The notes beneath the pieces were generated by a model that worked only from the letters and a program-made list of their open reading frames with translations, made no database searches and was not told the origin of the DNA. A program made the position numbers and the translations under genes. From Varroa destructor (taxonomy: Eukaryota; Arthropoda; Arachnida; Mesostigmata; Varroidae), in contig NW_019211456.1 in assembly GCF_002443255.2 (NCBI RefSeq), forward strand, positions 434,001 through 498,000: a stretch of DNA of 64,000 nt. Reading direction: 5' to 3'. Below, in pieces: positions 1 through 13,713 of the stretch (its first letter is position 1; every line of letters begins with the position of its first letter).

Positions 1-2235
1 ATTATTTTGTTTTAACAGCAGCGACAACAACAATGTGAGTTGTTCTAAATAGTGTGAGTACTTAAGGACATGTTAGAGCAAGATGAAGGATAAGGAACTA
101 GCTTTCGGCCTCGTGGCACATTGCGAATGTTAATGGACAGCATTACCGACCACACTTAATGCCGAACCGCTTACATGCATTGGCTATACATAGCCTGTGC
201 CGATTTAAATAAAATTATAAACAATATAGAGTATACAAAGGTCGCGTTCATGTTTAAGAATGGGCCGAATGAATTCCGCAGTGTAACAGGTTTACTGGTA
301 AAATGATAAAACAGCATAAGAGCAATGAAAATAGGACAGACGAACGGATTAACGTAACGAAACGACAGAACAATTGCAAGGAGTTAGGTTCAGAATCCAA
401 GCTGAGAGCGAGCAGGTATGAATGCTGTGAGTTAGGTGGGAAGAGCGGTATAGCGGCGCTGGGCGTAAGCGTTCAGTATGCTTTTGTAGTACTCATTATC
501 GTGGGTGAAGCCAAGAATTATAAAAGCATAGACTTTGAATATTCATGCAAGCGAAGGCAGATGGACGTAAAAGCTGTTCGTGATCACACAAGACGAGTGG
601 CGGCGGGGGATCGGTGCTGATAAATATTTGAATCAGGCCTGTTCTGCCTTTTCATAGAATACAATACGATTCTTGTTCAGTATTTAAATTCGTAATTGTG
701 GAGGTGAAAGCTATTTTTTTTTCTCTAGTTTAGGGTAACAATTTTGAAATATAGATTCTATTTTTCTGGCCCTGACTGTAATAATAATAGCAATAATGAG
801 CGTTATTCATCTTTGTTCTCTGTTTTATCTGCGAAAACGCAATTTAACGTATTTCTACTTACCGATCTTCAACACATGCATACATCTTTCTAAATCATGT
901 TAGAGTGTTTGTATCGCATCACTCTAAATATTATGCATAATACGAATAGTGATGAACACATTTTATTTCACAACAGTATCCCCAAATCGGCTTTTACCCA
1001 TTCATATAAACCAATCATAGTTTGACATAGAAGCTTATGTTTGTTACAAAGGTCTGAAACCTCTAAAATTTTAGTTTTCCTTTTATTTTTACAGTTCTAG
1101 AAGTACAATTGGTAAAAGATGCGCTCGTCTATATTTGATATTTATATATTTTACAGCGTCTCTTAATAAAATTTGACAGAATCAAAATAAAGCAAAAGAA
1201 ATTCCTGTAAACCCATAGTTTCGCAAAAACTGTTCTTCAAACAATTTAAACAATTTTTTTGATATTAAGGAATTAATATTTTCATTAAGTAATATGTAAT
1301 TGGAAGTGAATGCAACTCAGCAATATAAATTTTTACGTATGCATCTTTGTTTACAAAAAGTAGGCTTTTATAGAGAGGAAGTCTTTAATGTAGTAAAGCA
1401 TTTATTATTGACATTGTAACCAATTTGGAGTTAATTAGCCGCGAGCCAAGTAGAGTTTACTATTACAAAAACGTTTTCAGTTTATTAGTACACTCTTATA
1501 TTATAAACAAACATACCTCTGCGTGTGTCTAACATCTCGTTTTCAATGCCAAACGACTCAGCACTGCGTATTCAAGGTACGACATAAACAGATGACCTAT
1601 TATAGGTGTCCACACTAGTTACTATTCCGTTAGAGTAAAATACCGACAGACACTTCTTAGATTAGTAAATGATAGTTCCGTTTAACAAATACACGGATTA
1701 TTATTATTAGTACACGGCTAATGAAGTTATCTTTCAACATGACACCTTAGCTTTCTAGTAAATCAAAAAAATTTATTTTCTACTGAGTTCTCATCAGGTA
1801 ATAAGAGTGCCGAGCTGCTTTCTGAGATCGGCCTACTTTTCGTTTTCTTGTTTTTATAATAAAATATTTTCAGTTTCTAGCTATATATTAAAAAAATGCA
1901 GCAACTGGCGGTAGCAAAAAGCTGCTTCAATACCATTTTCGATATTGGATCACACAATTTATCTTCATCGCGTTACACATACTAGTAAATAGTTTTAATA
2001 ACACATTTGTAGAATTACTATATTACATTCATTAGCTCAGCAAACATCCCTTTCCTGTCCTACCGTAACAATTACAAACTGAAGGTATTCTCAACAGTTG
2101 AACTAACCTTCACAAAGCAAGAACATCGCACTTATAGAAGCAGCAGTATCGACCAATTAACGTTTACGAATCGCGATTTCGTGTGTCAACCTTTTTCAAA
2201 AGGTTTTGCGCCAAAAGTAGATTTCGTTATCACCA
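1..2235. other. Intergenic, no gene recognised
   Basis: AT-rich sequence beyond the 3' end of RRS1. The only longer reading frame (303-620, plus strand) starts at an ATG, is basic and charged, has no domain I recognise and no convincing splice sites, so I do not call it a gene. The 3' UTR of RRS1, which is read leftward, probably occupies the right end. Nothing else is visible. Confidence 0.5.
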
Positions 2236-5200
2236 TCATCTTCTTTTGCTACCCTTAGCCTTTCCCTTGGACTTGCCTTTGAGCCTGTTGACTTTCGCCA
2301 TTTTAATTGCAGCTTTTTTATTGCCAAGCCTTTTTGAACTCCTCGTGCCTCGCTTTCGCTCCTTTTTAGCTCGAATCTCTTGCTGGACATCTTTCTTCAT
2401 TTGCTTTTCTACCACGCGGGCGTAGTTCAGCTTTGGTCGCTTATGGTCTAGCTCACCGAGAATTTTCAAAGCTCGATCTTTTTCAGTTGCTATCGACCCT
2501 ATATTATCCTCGAAATGTCGCTTCTTTCCTTTAATCTTTGCCTCCTTCTCAAGTGCAAGTTTTCTGTCGAATTTTCCCATGGATGCCGTGCTGCTCTTAG
2601 CTACAGCAGCAGCTTTGGATGCCAACGAAGGCGTAAGTTTCTGCGTCGGCATTACAGATGAGATGGCCATCTTGTCGATCTGAAATGTACGAATAGAGTT
2701 TAAAATAGTGCATTTTTCTACCGTTTTTCGTTGCTAAGTTAATGCAAGCAGCTAGGCCAACTGGTATAGTGTTTACGATCCTTATCCCATGTTATACTAA
2801 ATTCATCTTTAATTTTAGTGACGCGTTCCAGAGGCACTTTTGCTTAAAGCGAAAATCTCACTTGCGTTAGAATCTGGCTGATTGCGCCCACAAAATGGAA
2901 TAAACTAAATAAGATATGTTTAAAAAACATAGAGCCAAAAGAATTGCGAAATTCGTAATTACCTTGTGCGCTCTCTGGATATTTCGAAGCCTCTGGAGTT
3001 CGTTCTTCGCTACCCGTTCCCTCTTCTTGGCCTTCAAAACCTGGAATTGGTCTTCCATAGGATCTGGAGAAAGCGATAATGTAGATAAGTACACGAGAAA
3101 GTACGTGAAGCATTAAAAATAACTTTTTCAGGTGTAGTTATCGTCCTATCGGATATACTTGCCTATATGTAACTGTAACTTAATAAAAAGCGGGAAGATC
3201 TTCACATCAAATACTATACCTATCTCTTTTATTTTTATACGTCATATTTAGATAATCATGCTTCTATGTGGATTTCATAATCTGACTAAACCGTGACATA
3301 AACACCCCCTTCTGTAAATAAAACTGTCGTTCACTTTGATGCGCACAGGACCGAAATTGTATGTAACGCGATACAAGTGTACGCAGTTTGGAAATTGGGG
3401 AAATAAACAAAAAATTAAGACTTTCTTGCAAAGAACGAAAGGAAACATGAGAAATACCTCATTTTGCACACATGCGAATGTGATTATACAATACCATGTG
3501 TATCGTCAAATATATAGTTGGTTGTAGATATGCCTACGCTATGTAAGGGGAGGGCAGATATATTTATATTTGCCCTTATCTTGCAACCGGATGGGAAAAT
3601 ATGGTAAATACAATTAAAATTGTAGCACAGTCCTGACGTCGTGAAAACCGTGCAATATTAGTAACATTAATAGAAGTATAACTACATAATACAAATATAA
3701 GTTAGCCTAATTTCTGCTCAAATGTATTCTTCACTTGTGTTAGCTATAATGTTGGATTACCGTGGTGAAAAGATTTATTCAACTATGATACGCCAGATCA
3801 AATCTTGCAAAGCATAAAAAAGGTCATTTACCTGCATTGTCCGGAACCGGGAGGACCCAGACATCCTTTTCGGAATTCACCCTCCGGTAGCCAAAGCGTG
3901 GCTTCCATTCCGCCATTGTTTCATCCCAAACGAGTTTCTCCTTTTTCTGTGTTCTTAAACCCTTCTTACGACGGAATTCTTCCCATTTGGTCAAAGGTTT
4001 GGGCTTCGGGCACTATAGACAGACCATTCGTATATGTTAATGTGTAGTAGTTAATGTGCTCGTATCTGTCTAACGCGTAGCGGGCAAGCATGAAAGTATG
4101 TCCAAAGGAACGGGTGCTTTGGAATGCTACTTCAGTCAAGCTCTAATCCTGCGCGTACACGTCACATGCAAATGAATAGACACGTTTTCATAGAACATTC
4201 AAATTGTAAAAGCTGATTAGGACATAGTCCTAGTACACGATGATTTAAGTAACCGTTTGCTATATATAAATTGGGACGTGTGCATATAACTCAAGTGAAT
4301 CGCACCCCATAGACCTTTTGATTTTACGAATTTCAAAACCGTTTCAAGCTAAAGGTAAGCTTCCTTCATATATGAGAAATTCATTAAGCATCAGAAACAA
4401 GCTTAACGATACTCACTGGTTTTTCTCGAGGTAGTCGCGTTACAGGTGCAGGTAGTTTTATGACTACGGTGTCTTCACGAACTTCCGTGGGAATTGTGAA
4501 GAGAGCGTTCATTAGTAACTGGACATTGTCTCGCGTTAAAGTGCGAACATAATCCTCAACATTTGACCTGAAGATGATATCAAATATAAAATTATTCATT
4601 GCGTATTTGGTTTCATGTATTAGATCTTTCCGTATGCTTCTCGGTGCTTATTTGGAGTTGTACATATCATTTGTCAAATGCTTTATTTTTTATCATTTTG
4701 ATACAAATCTAGTACTTATCCTAAAATGTTTATATTAAGCAGGTAACGTTTTACTGAGATCCTTGATATTTCCTATAAGCACTAAATATAACAAGAGTGT
4801 AAATTACCTATTATAATATCCAACTAGCTAAAAAATCTACAATATTTTTCGAAGTGGACACTCATAAGGTAATGTTAACCATTTAAAAATATTACTTTGA
4901 GATGTGAGCAAGTCGTAATGACGGGAGATGTTTTTTCTTGGGACGTGGTTATGCCGACTGCGGTTGGATAATAAAGTTAAATACTGTATGAAGTACACCG
5001 AAAACTCGTATGGACAACAAAACGCTTCAGTCCGATTTACTAGAGCGGGGAACAAAAAGACGATTATTCTTCCAGAAAATCGAATTTTTCTCTTAACCAA
5101 TTAAGGAGTATACACAAGCCTCATCAACAATTTGAAATATGGTTCTGTATGGGTTCTAAAACCGACCTTTCCGGATGAACTGATTTATATATTAGATAAT

Positions 5201-7009
5201 AGCTGGTATTTAAAATGACTATTTTCGTTGCTAAATTTGCTGGTTGCTTTTTTGAAGTTCGGTAAGTGTTTAATTTCTAGATCGGTAATCGTGAGTCGAT
5301 TCGATTCTTGGGTCATTCTTACGCCAAAAGTACATGTGCATTGACTGCTATTGGTGATCTAGTGGTGGCAAGCAAGGTGACATTGGCTTTTATAGGTGCT
5401 CCAAATCAAGAGTGAGGGCAAACGAAGTGATTCTGTGTATTCTCTTGCACATTGTGATCTGATTAGCTACTGTACGTCTATGATTTTGCTGCTGCGCCGC
5501 TCTGTACTGATAAGGTCACTGTATATATGTAAAAATCGGTTTTGAGCTAACAGGAAAAAACCGTTCTTGCATAGGTAATATGTGGTGGAGAAAGAAAACT
5601 TTATGGAGGATCGGGTAATAACAATGACGTGGTACATGCATGAATTAGTTTAATTGAATTGGCTCGACATCGAACTTTTCTGACGATACTCTGCCGATGT
5701 TTTTAGAGTTTTTTGGCTTTCCTTCATTTATGTCAAATTTGACTAGGTAGTTTGCTGCTTTCGGGGTACGTGAATATCTGGTACACTACTGGTTTTTTTC
5801 TATTAATGTGGTTAACGTGTTGGACACTGATTGAGCTGTACTCTGCTGGATCATTTACGGCATCTGTTTTGCGAGTTGTTACTATAGGAACCAACTTTCC
5901 GACTATGATATTTATCACATGCATTAGACAAGCGGATATTACACTTTTTACACAACTCAAGATGTGGGTTTACATTTTTTTTAGTTTGCAGCGAAACTTC
6001 AGATGGAGTTGAAAAAGGGCAAAGCTCTGGGTTCTGCGAAAAGCGTTGGTAAGTGTCCAGGTACAAGATTTAACGATTTTCGTGCCGGACGATCTTCGTG
6101 GCAACTATATAAAATCTAAATGCATTTAAAACCTTAATGATAATTTAGGTCCTGCCAGTGAAACTAATACGAAACTTTATTGATACGGCGTGCACTCTTC
6201 CACCCATCATAACTGTTTGCGAGATCTAGTTTTGCCCCTGAGCGCACGAAGACCTTACAGGGCTAACAAACTGTAGGTATATTTTCTAGAAAAAAAACTA
6301 TTCTCTAGAAAGACTTTCACAGTATCTGATATGTTTGCGTAGGGCACGACAGTGGCAAGTGCGGGAGCCCTTGAATTCGACAAGATCGGCGCATGTCTTC
6401 AGACTAATTCGAAATGCGGCGTAGCTGGTGTGTACCGGAAGCATAGTATGCAAAGTTTGAAATTTGTTCGCGACCGACATTTCGTTGTAGAGTACATTCC
6501 ATGACTTTGCAAACAATGTGCATTTAAATTGCTTTAGACATACCATAGTTTTGTGTCTTGTAATAGAATACTACCTTCGAAACAGCCCAAAATGCCACAA
6601 ACCGGTACTCGATAATTTACGTAGGTGCGGGGGATGAGTGTCTCTAATCGAATATTAAATAGAACTGTTACTAAAGCCACTTCTATGGAGAATTAGTTCT
6701 CAAAGATATTTATGACAAGTTTGCCTGACGGTAAACCATTTCTGTCATTATGGCAATTAAAATAGATCGATGAAATTATGTTCATGTTGCGTATATAGCC
6801 GAAATAGCATAAAAGTTGTCTGAAAAAAGCTTAGTCATATGAACATACTTTAGTTTGTAATCCTCAATCGCATTGGGATCCACGACAAGGAGCTCTCCAA
6901 GATCCAGCTCACAATCGATTGGTTTGTTAACTTCTATGCTGCGAAGCGAATCGCCTCCGTCTACCGTTAGAGCGTCTGCACCAAGGATGTCTTCTACGCA
7001 ATGTGCCAT
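2236..7009 (-). CDS. RRS1: Ribosome biogenesis regulatory protein RRS1 homologue (5 exons)
   Basis: RRS1 works in the nucleolus, where with RPF2 it brings the 5S RNP (5S rRNA, uL18, uL5) into the pre-60S particle. Minus-strand coding exons: 6849-7009, 4417-4567, 3832-4012, 2963-3063 and 2236-2679. All junctions have GT-AG ends and matching phases (2, 0, 1, 0), giving about 345 residues; human RRS1 has 365. Seen in order: an acidic N-terminus with a DLGELL-type motif, the block TRLPREKP, the block KPLTKWEEFRRKKG followed by LVWDE and a WGYxR-like FGYRR, then EDQF and the signature ERVAKNELQRLRN. The Lys/Arg-rich tail (RGTRSSKRLGNKKAA and GSKRR) is a likely nucleolar localisation signal. The start is the ATG at 7009, read just after GTGAAA. 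The order of conserved blocks is that of the family, so the call is firm. The intron between the first two coding exons, about 2.3 kb, is the longest. Confidence 0.93.
5854..6040 (-). mobile_element. Possible piggyBac-like zinc-finger remnant in an RRS1 intron
   Basis: A minus-strand frame inside the first RRS1 coding intron contains the pattern CxxCxxxLxxxCxxxxH (CKKCNIRLSNACDKYH), which resembles the Cys-rich C-terminal finger of piggyBac-type transposases (CKxCxVxLCxxxCFxxYH). No catalytic Asp region or terminal repeats were recognised. It may be a transposon scrap or chance; the pattern is short. Confidence 0.25.
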
Positions 7010-8233
7010 TTTCACTACTGGTAATCAAAGTTTTGCTGTTAATAATAGGGAAAAGCCAAACGATCTCAACACAAAAAAGTATATGTTCAAATTCAATACC
7101 AGTATCGACGCTAGTCACTGTACATCTGTTAATCCTATAATAAGCCTTACAGCCAGAGAAAGAACACTTCCCGGGTCATTAACAAAGCAACACGCAACTA
7201 GTTTCTCATTTCAAGAACTACGAACGTTGTTCAATAACGCGCTAAGAAAGCAGTCGCCGTCTGCGTTGTAATATTTTTGTCTGGTTCTTAACACAGAGCA
7301 ACGAAATGAAGTGTGAGTTGGATTCTACCACCACGTGGGCTTGAACCGCCCCACCACCGCCTATGGGGGATCTAGTTGGCTGGTGAATACAATAATACCG
7401 GCAATGCAAAACATGCAAAATTTGGATCTCTATAATTTGAAACGAATTTTATCAGCTTGAAAATGCGCAGACAAATATTTTTGTTAGATCTTCTCGTTCC
7501 GTAGCAGTATTTAATGAATAGATTATGCAATTACACAACTACATAGAAAACGTATCTTCAAAATGTTGCACGCTCTTAATATTGCAGCACGATAATATTG
7601 CAAGACATTGGCATCTATTTTTAACATATCTGATCTTATAAACACATTATTTTGGTCGTACTGCTCTAAAAATTGGTTTATCCATCGGTTTCCAACGAAA
7701 GCGGCCAATGGTTTTGATCGCTAGACGATCTGAGTAATTATATGTTAAAATTTTTCAAGTAAATTTGCTTATTTTGAACTTCTATTATTTAATACAACTT
7801 AGGTGATTCTTATTTGCAAATACATTATAATAGCTACTACGTTTCAGAAAATATTTCCAAAAAGTATACCGAAGATAGTCATAAGTAGTTGATCTCGAAA
7901 CACTGAGACTAAATGGCTGGGTGTGTGGTTTACTATTTGGCGCGTTTTGCTACAATCGATCGCCGAAAACAATGATGAGCTCGCTTTCGCCGTAATTTGT
8001 GGAAATTTAAATAGGTTATGACGTTTGGATTTAAAAGTGTATGCACACATGTTGTTGTGAAAAATATCTTTGCAAGAAAAAGAATCCTTAGTGGTCATCG
8101 TTGAGGCAATCTGAAGCAGTGATAATTAATTGCTGCAACGACACAATGCACGTCTGATAGTCAAAAATCAGGTTTCGAATAAATTCAGGGGTAGGCGATT
8201 GTACTTAGAGTGAATGAAACTCCATGTTTAACA
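7010..8233. promoter_or_regulatory. Divergent intergenic region between RRS1 and the sororin gene
   Basis: RRS1 is read leftward from 7009 and the sororin-like gene rightward from 8234, so this 1.2 kb must hold both 5' UTRs and probably both promoters. A palindromic E-box core CACGTG lies at about 7334-7339. I see no firm TATA box placement. A bidirectional promoter is an inference from the head-to-head layout of two growth and cell-cycle genes. Confidence 0.35.
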
Positions 8234-11200
8234 ATGCCGCCAGGTAATCGGCGCGCCCTTCGTTCGGTGGAAAATAAACTTAGTGATCCAGATATACACT
8301 ATCTGAACACTGGAAGTAGACGGACAGGAGCGCCAGATGATTCAAATGATACAAAAAAGAAAACGCCAGTGCGAAGAAGTTATAGGAATAGTGTTAGTCG
8401 GCTTCAAAATCGTGAGTTCTTAATAAGTGTTATAAGTTCAATGAATTAGACACATGATTAGTTTAATGTTTAAATTCATCGAGGTTTGAATACAGGACCA
8501 CGTTAAGCATTGTATTTATTTGCGAAGTGTTAATTTAAACCTCGAGTATATTTTTCTCTTCGTAGTGGACAGACGCACATCAAGATTTATGATACAACCA
8601 CACGCTATTGAGTTTTGAAATTATCTTTCAGTGAAGTAAAATGCTCAAAAGTACTTTCTTCGCCTTAGCCTTCTTCCCATTAGATACGTCTTCCCATTTT
8701 GGTAATAATTAATTTTCCATCCATTTTATGCGACAGAGCCTATAGATACTCATGCTTTCACCTAACTTATTTCAAGCGAATTCAGATGAAAATTGACCAT
8801 TATGAATTTGCAGATTCATTGAGCTGGGGTCGCAATACTATACATTTATTATTCACCTGTGCCTCACGGTCGGGTATTGCACGTATTGTGACGTCGGTAA
8901 GTCAACAAGGGCTCTTTTTAAAAACATATAGCATTTAATAGGGGCGATCAATGGGGCTCGTATTGTTTGGGAAATACCTATAAGCCTATCTATTTTGTTT
9001 CATCACTCCCTCTTGGTATCATTCAACGAAGTAAAGATTAGTTAGACTCCTGGACCTCACTGTATGACAACGTTAAGAACAGTCGCTTTTATTGAGTTGC
9101 TTGGCAGGAACTGGCTCATTCTGAATATGGGCCTGACACCTTAACTCTGGTTCGATATCATGCTTCACTTTTGTCAAGGCGGGCCTAATCTAATTCCATA
9201 ACATCAATTCTTGTTAATTCTCCAAGGTATATAGACTGATCTGCAGATTATACTTGGTTGATGTAACCGGTTCTTTCGATAGGGTATCGACGATTCCGTT
9301 TGCTCAGTTAGGGTGTACGGGCTTGCCAATTCAACAGTACATTACAACAATAAGTAGAAGCTCGATTGAGAACCAACGACACAATGCTACTTCAGCTAAA
9401 AAAGATAGAACGCAACAAAGAATCATGGTGCGGTAAAGATTACCGTTATATTTTTAAAGCAGGAACGTCTTATGCATTTTAGACGGTATGGATGAGAAGG
9501 GTGATATTTAATGATTTTTGATTAGCTGAATGACATCGGCCTTGACAAGTGTGGGTTAAGGGGCAGATCTTTTTGTGAGGGTACACGTTTATTCTTGCCG
9601 ATTTCATGACCACGGAATGCGATGAAGCATTAATATTTTTAATATTCATAAAGTGAAGCTCATATCTGAGTTGGTACAATACATACGTAATGGAAATATT
9701 GTGAAGCATCTATTTAATACATGATACGCTGACTTTTGCTTGCATGGTATTGAGTAATAGATCTTAGTAAATATATCAGCTTCCTGTTTACAGAGCACGC
9801 ACGGCACACTGCGTTCATTGACAGTCCAGCATGTAACTTCGCGCGAACTGCTGACGGTGACAATTCAGAATTCGTGATTCCGTTGCCGCCTTCAGCGAAG
9901 TCGCGTCGTCAACTGAATTGTCGACTTCGGCACTCACCATCACCATTTATCGAGCCACCATCGTTTGAACTTCTGCTGGCACCTTCCAGTTTAGAACGCA
10001 GGAAAGGACCGAGAGAAAGCACTCCTGCTGACAGCATTAGGTATAATTTTAATACTACACTCCTTAGCATATGGCCGCATTCATTTACAAGCTAGCCGTA
10101 TTACTAGTCTGACTATTAAGAATACAATAATGGTCAGAATCGTAATAATACTGACATATTATTTATAAATCTCCAGTATAGAGTGCACTGCTTTGGATTA
10201 ACACTTAATAACAGTATTCGTATTTCCTATTCCAATAATTACTTTTAACGGGTAAGTACTCCTACCTTGCTGCAAGAAAACGTACACATATATTCCAAAA
10301 GCCATTCGACGTATCTATCGTAAATTCTTCCACTCTGTGTACGATTTCAGAGGAGATACTCTTCAATCTCTAACTCGACAAGGCTCATTTGATGCGGAGT
10401 CATCGCATCCAAATTCGACGTTGCCGACGGTGTCCTCGTCGTATGGGTTCGTTAACACAGTCGATCACGTTTTTCTCGATGACGAAGACGACAGTCTACC
10501 GCATGCGTACTCAACTTTCTTCGAAACATCTACCCTCGATAGCAATCGCGGTTGTAACTTACTCAAGCCGAAATTTATTGAACCAACAAACTTCTTCCCA
10601 GGAGATGATATTGATGAAGACGTTCCATGGATTGGTAAGAATCCGATGATCTCCTATTCGCTTTATGGAAGATACCATACAGCTATCAACGGCATGTTTT
10701 CATCTGTTCTGTGCGTTGTTATCAATGGCTGAAATGTCTGTGATCGAGAAAGCCGGGAATCATTTGCATCTTCACTCTTCAATCTATGTAAAATAGTTTA
10801 AATTCCAATAAATAGGAAATAACACACTAAGGGATTTTGTGAGACAGATTGTAGTTTGACGCAAATGTGTAAAAGACAGAACAGGGATTTAGAAATAGGA
10901 AGAACGTTTGTCCTAGAGTTACACGTACCAGCGTTCCAGATAGCTTTTCGGACCAATAGCTGTAATCGGACAAATAGGAAAAATAAGTGCAATATGTATG
11001 TGTAGAGCCACGTAGCATAGCTACCATATGCGACCTTGCAGTGTCGTGAAGACCGATGATTTTGCCTCATCTATTATGTATTCCGCATTGCATAGCTCGG
11101 CTTGTTCTCCAAAAGCATTTTTAATGTAATTAAGATCCTTCCAATTCTAGAAATAGAGATGTAGCTTGGTTCCTAGACGTATCCGACGGAACTAACCATT

Positions 11201-13713
11201 ATTCTTTCTGCTTTATATGGATGTGCGGACACTATTTTTCCCTATCAATGACGATTCTTTGCAACATTTGTCAACTTTGTCATTGTGGCTACATGTTGTT
11301 TGGTGCCAAACGAAATCCTGAAAGGAAATTATAAGCCGTATGCTTAATTTGGGGGCATAAAAGTTTCTGATTTCTGAGTAAAGTCTAATGAACTGAGGTG
11401 CTCGTCGTTAACCAAATGACTACCGTTTATCTTGTAACTAAATTCACGGACTGTTACCGGCCGTCTTCTTTCGAAGAAGCTTTAAATCGGTCTTCATCGA
11501 TCACAGATGGCCGATTGGGGTGGGGTGCAATCTCCAGCTTCGCGATATTATTCTCGAACTTCGCAAACCAGTCCTCTCAATTAGAAGCCTCGCTGTATGC
11601 ACCACAAGTATTTCACACTGCTGGACAGTTGTTGGACCTTGGCAAAGAGGTAAAGCTTTAAAATAGTTTTTTTCAAGTAAAACCTCCATATACAGAAAGT
11701 GAACACGACGCAAAATTGCATTCGCTACACCACAAAATTACAACAGGTGAACAGAGTAGGGAAAACACTTTCAAAATACGTATAGAAGCAAACAAACATT
11801 GAAGAGGTAAAAAGGCAAATGGAACATCACAAACAGACCCAAACTACTCATGTTCCAAGCCTATATATGAAACACAAACAAAAAAGGAATTAACAACACA
11901 AGATCAGAATGTAGAAGACATATGAAACGCTTAAAAGAATGCCTAATAGAAATACAAATAATCGCTAATATATTATTGTGAAAAATGTATGTATTTATGA
12001 TGAAGGCAAACAATGTATGCGATATCTACATTTATACAGTGTTGGCTTTAGGTTGGTGGATTAACCTTAACAGTACCATTTGCACTATTAGTGAAGTATT
12101 CTTCGGAAAGCAAATATTATTAATGCGCAATAAACACAAGCGACTTCAATTGAACTTGTCCATTTGATAGTAAGCTACTACATGAACTCTCATCGCAATC
12201 GATTAGGAGTTGTTTAATAGGCTAGCGAATCCATTCTATCAGGTTAATATCGGCAGCTGGTTAGTAGTTTAGGTAGATCTTTCACGATTCTTAAAGACAA
12301 AACTGGATTATGTCAAGTGCTTCTTTAGCTACGAGAGCTATATCTTCGAGCACCACGTGGGTCTGAGTAGCACAAGACTATTTCAAAGTGAGACCAACTT
12401 CTTTGACAATGAAGCAAAGGACTACTGCAACACATGTGGAATTTGCCACCATTGCACCTGATTAATAAATGAATTAAAATTTAGGAAAGGAATTATAAAG
12501 TTTGTATTGGGTATCGAATCACCATTATGAGCGCAGACAAAGTTGTGAGCACTGGGCAAGATGACTACAGATTCTCGTACCGAAATTAACATGCTGTTGT
12601 ATGGCAGTACTACCACTTAAGTGGATATCACAGAAGTCTTCCCTTATTAAGAGTATAGCTAGAAGCATACAATTTTAAATAATCTATGTACAATGCGTAA
12701 ACAGTGTCGATTCAAGAAATATCAAGCATTAGCTCATGTGCGCAACGTAGCTGCACAAAAGAGAAGCTATACAGAAGACTTGTGGCACAGTTAGCGAACA
12801 ATAGCGCTTGAACGGCCCTCATTTAATCGTCTGTTAATTCTCTGTCAGTCAGACACTTGCGCAAACGAGCGTTGGTTCCATTAGCAGACGATAAGAAAGT
12901 ATTATGGTTAGTAGTTTCGGCTCAAACCCGCTATTACTGCTGGATCCCATTGATTATCCAGTTGATATGAAAGACACAAAGTTATGCATATATTTAGAAT
13001 ACGTATTTCTGTTTACAACATGTAATATTAGGGAAATGATCTTTGTGCTCTACATAGGAAAGATCAGTCGTACATATGGCCGAAGGAAAGGTCAAAATGG
13101 CAGCTTGGCTAGACTGATTCCTCGAGACCGTGGTGAATCATCGCATTCAGAGGGCAAAGATCTTTCCGACGAAGAAATTCCGATGTCAAGGGAAGAGAAG
13201 GCACTTGAAAAGGAAAAAACCAAGACTAGGAAAAAACGACCCCCTCCTCTGCCGGTAAGATGATAATTTGTTGTATGCATCTTGATCCTCTTGATAACTT
13301 CAATATTCTACAAACGAAGTGCGTATCGACACAGAAAATTGGCTTAATATAACATTGTCAATGCTTCAAGTAATCTACCGACCCCGTATTAGTGTGCTAC
13401 GAGAGAGGCACGCGATCTTTGGTGACTAACATATATCTACATTTATACATATCTACATTTATAGAGAAACATAATTTTTTTTTAAGTTAATGCTTTCATA
13501 GGTCTAAGACTAGCAGCAAAATGTGCAGTATTTCTCAAGAAAATTTTGTTTATTTCAATATAAATTATTATCTAAATTTTTTTTATCTAAAGTAGAATAT
13601 GCATATTTATTTTACAGCCGGGCTTTAAGGAGTGGGCAAATCGGACCAATGCAGAATTTGAAGAAATAGAGAAGCATCGACTTTTCATTGATACGGAGCG
13701 CCGTGCTTCTTGA
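8234..13713 (+). CDS. CDCA5: Sororin-like cohesion protector (5 exons)
   Basis: Sororin binds PDS5 on acetylated cohesin and counters WAPL, so sister chromatids stay joined until mitosis. Coding exons: 8234-8411, 9794-10040, 10351-10634, 13058-13254 and 13618-13713. Every junction is GT-AG and phases match (1, 2, 1, 0), giving 333 residues; human CDCA5 has about 250. The C-terminus carries the sororin-domain pattern: a basic run (KTRKKR), prolines, then FKEWANRTNAEFEEIE, close to the vertebrate EWAAAMNAEFEAAE. The N-terminus has KKTPVRRSYRNS, like the basic RRSxRxS stretch of vertebrate sororin. The middle is low-complexity and acidic, as expected for a disordered protein. Oddities: the usual terminal FDLLVE is replaced by HRLFIDTE plus four residues, and I see no clear KEN box or FGF motif. 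The ATG at 8234 is the first in its frame. A variant ATTAAA signal is at 13938. The family call rests mainly on the C-terminal block. Confidence 0.75.

Noticed and set aside
303..620. 105-codon open frame at the left edge
   Set aside because: Basic, featureless translation with no splice or family support; frames of this length occur by chance in 64 kb.
7320..7370. tRNA-like T-arm (GGTTCAAGCC on the minus strand)
   Set aside because: No matching acceptor, D or anticodon stems could be built around it.
11501..11649. Exon-like block in the third sororin intron (acceptor TCATCGATCACAG, donor GTAAAG)
   Set aside because: It would enter in the right phase but leave in phase 0, which puts the next exon (13058) out of frame and into a stop; skipping it keeps the frame perfectly.
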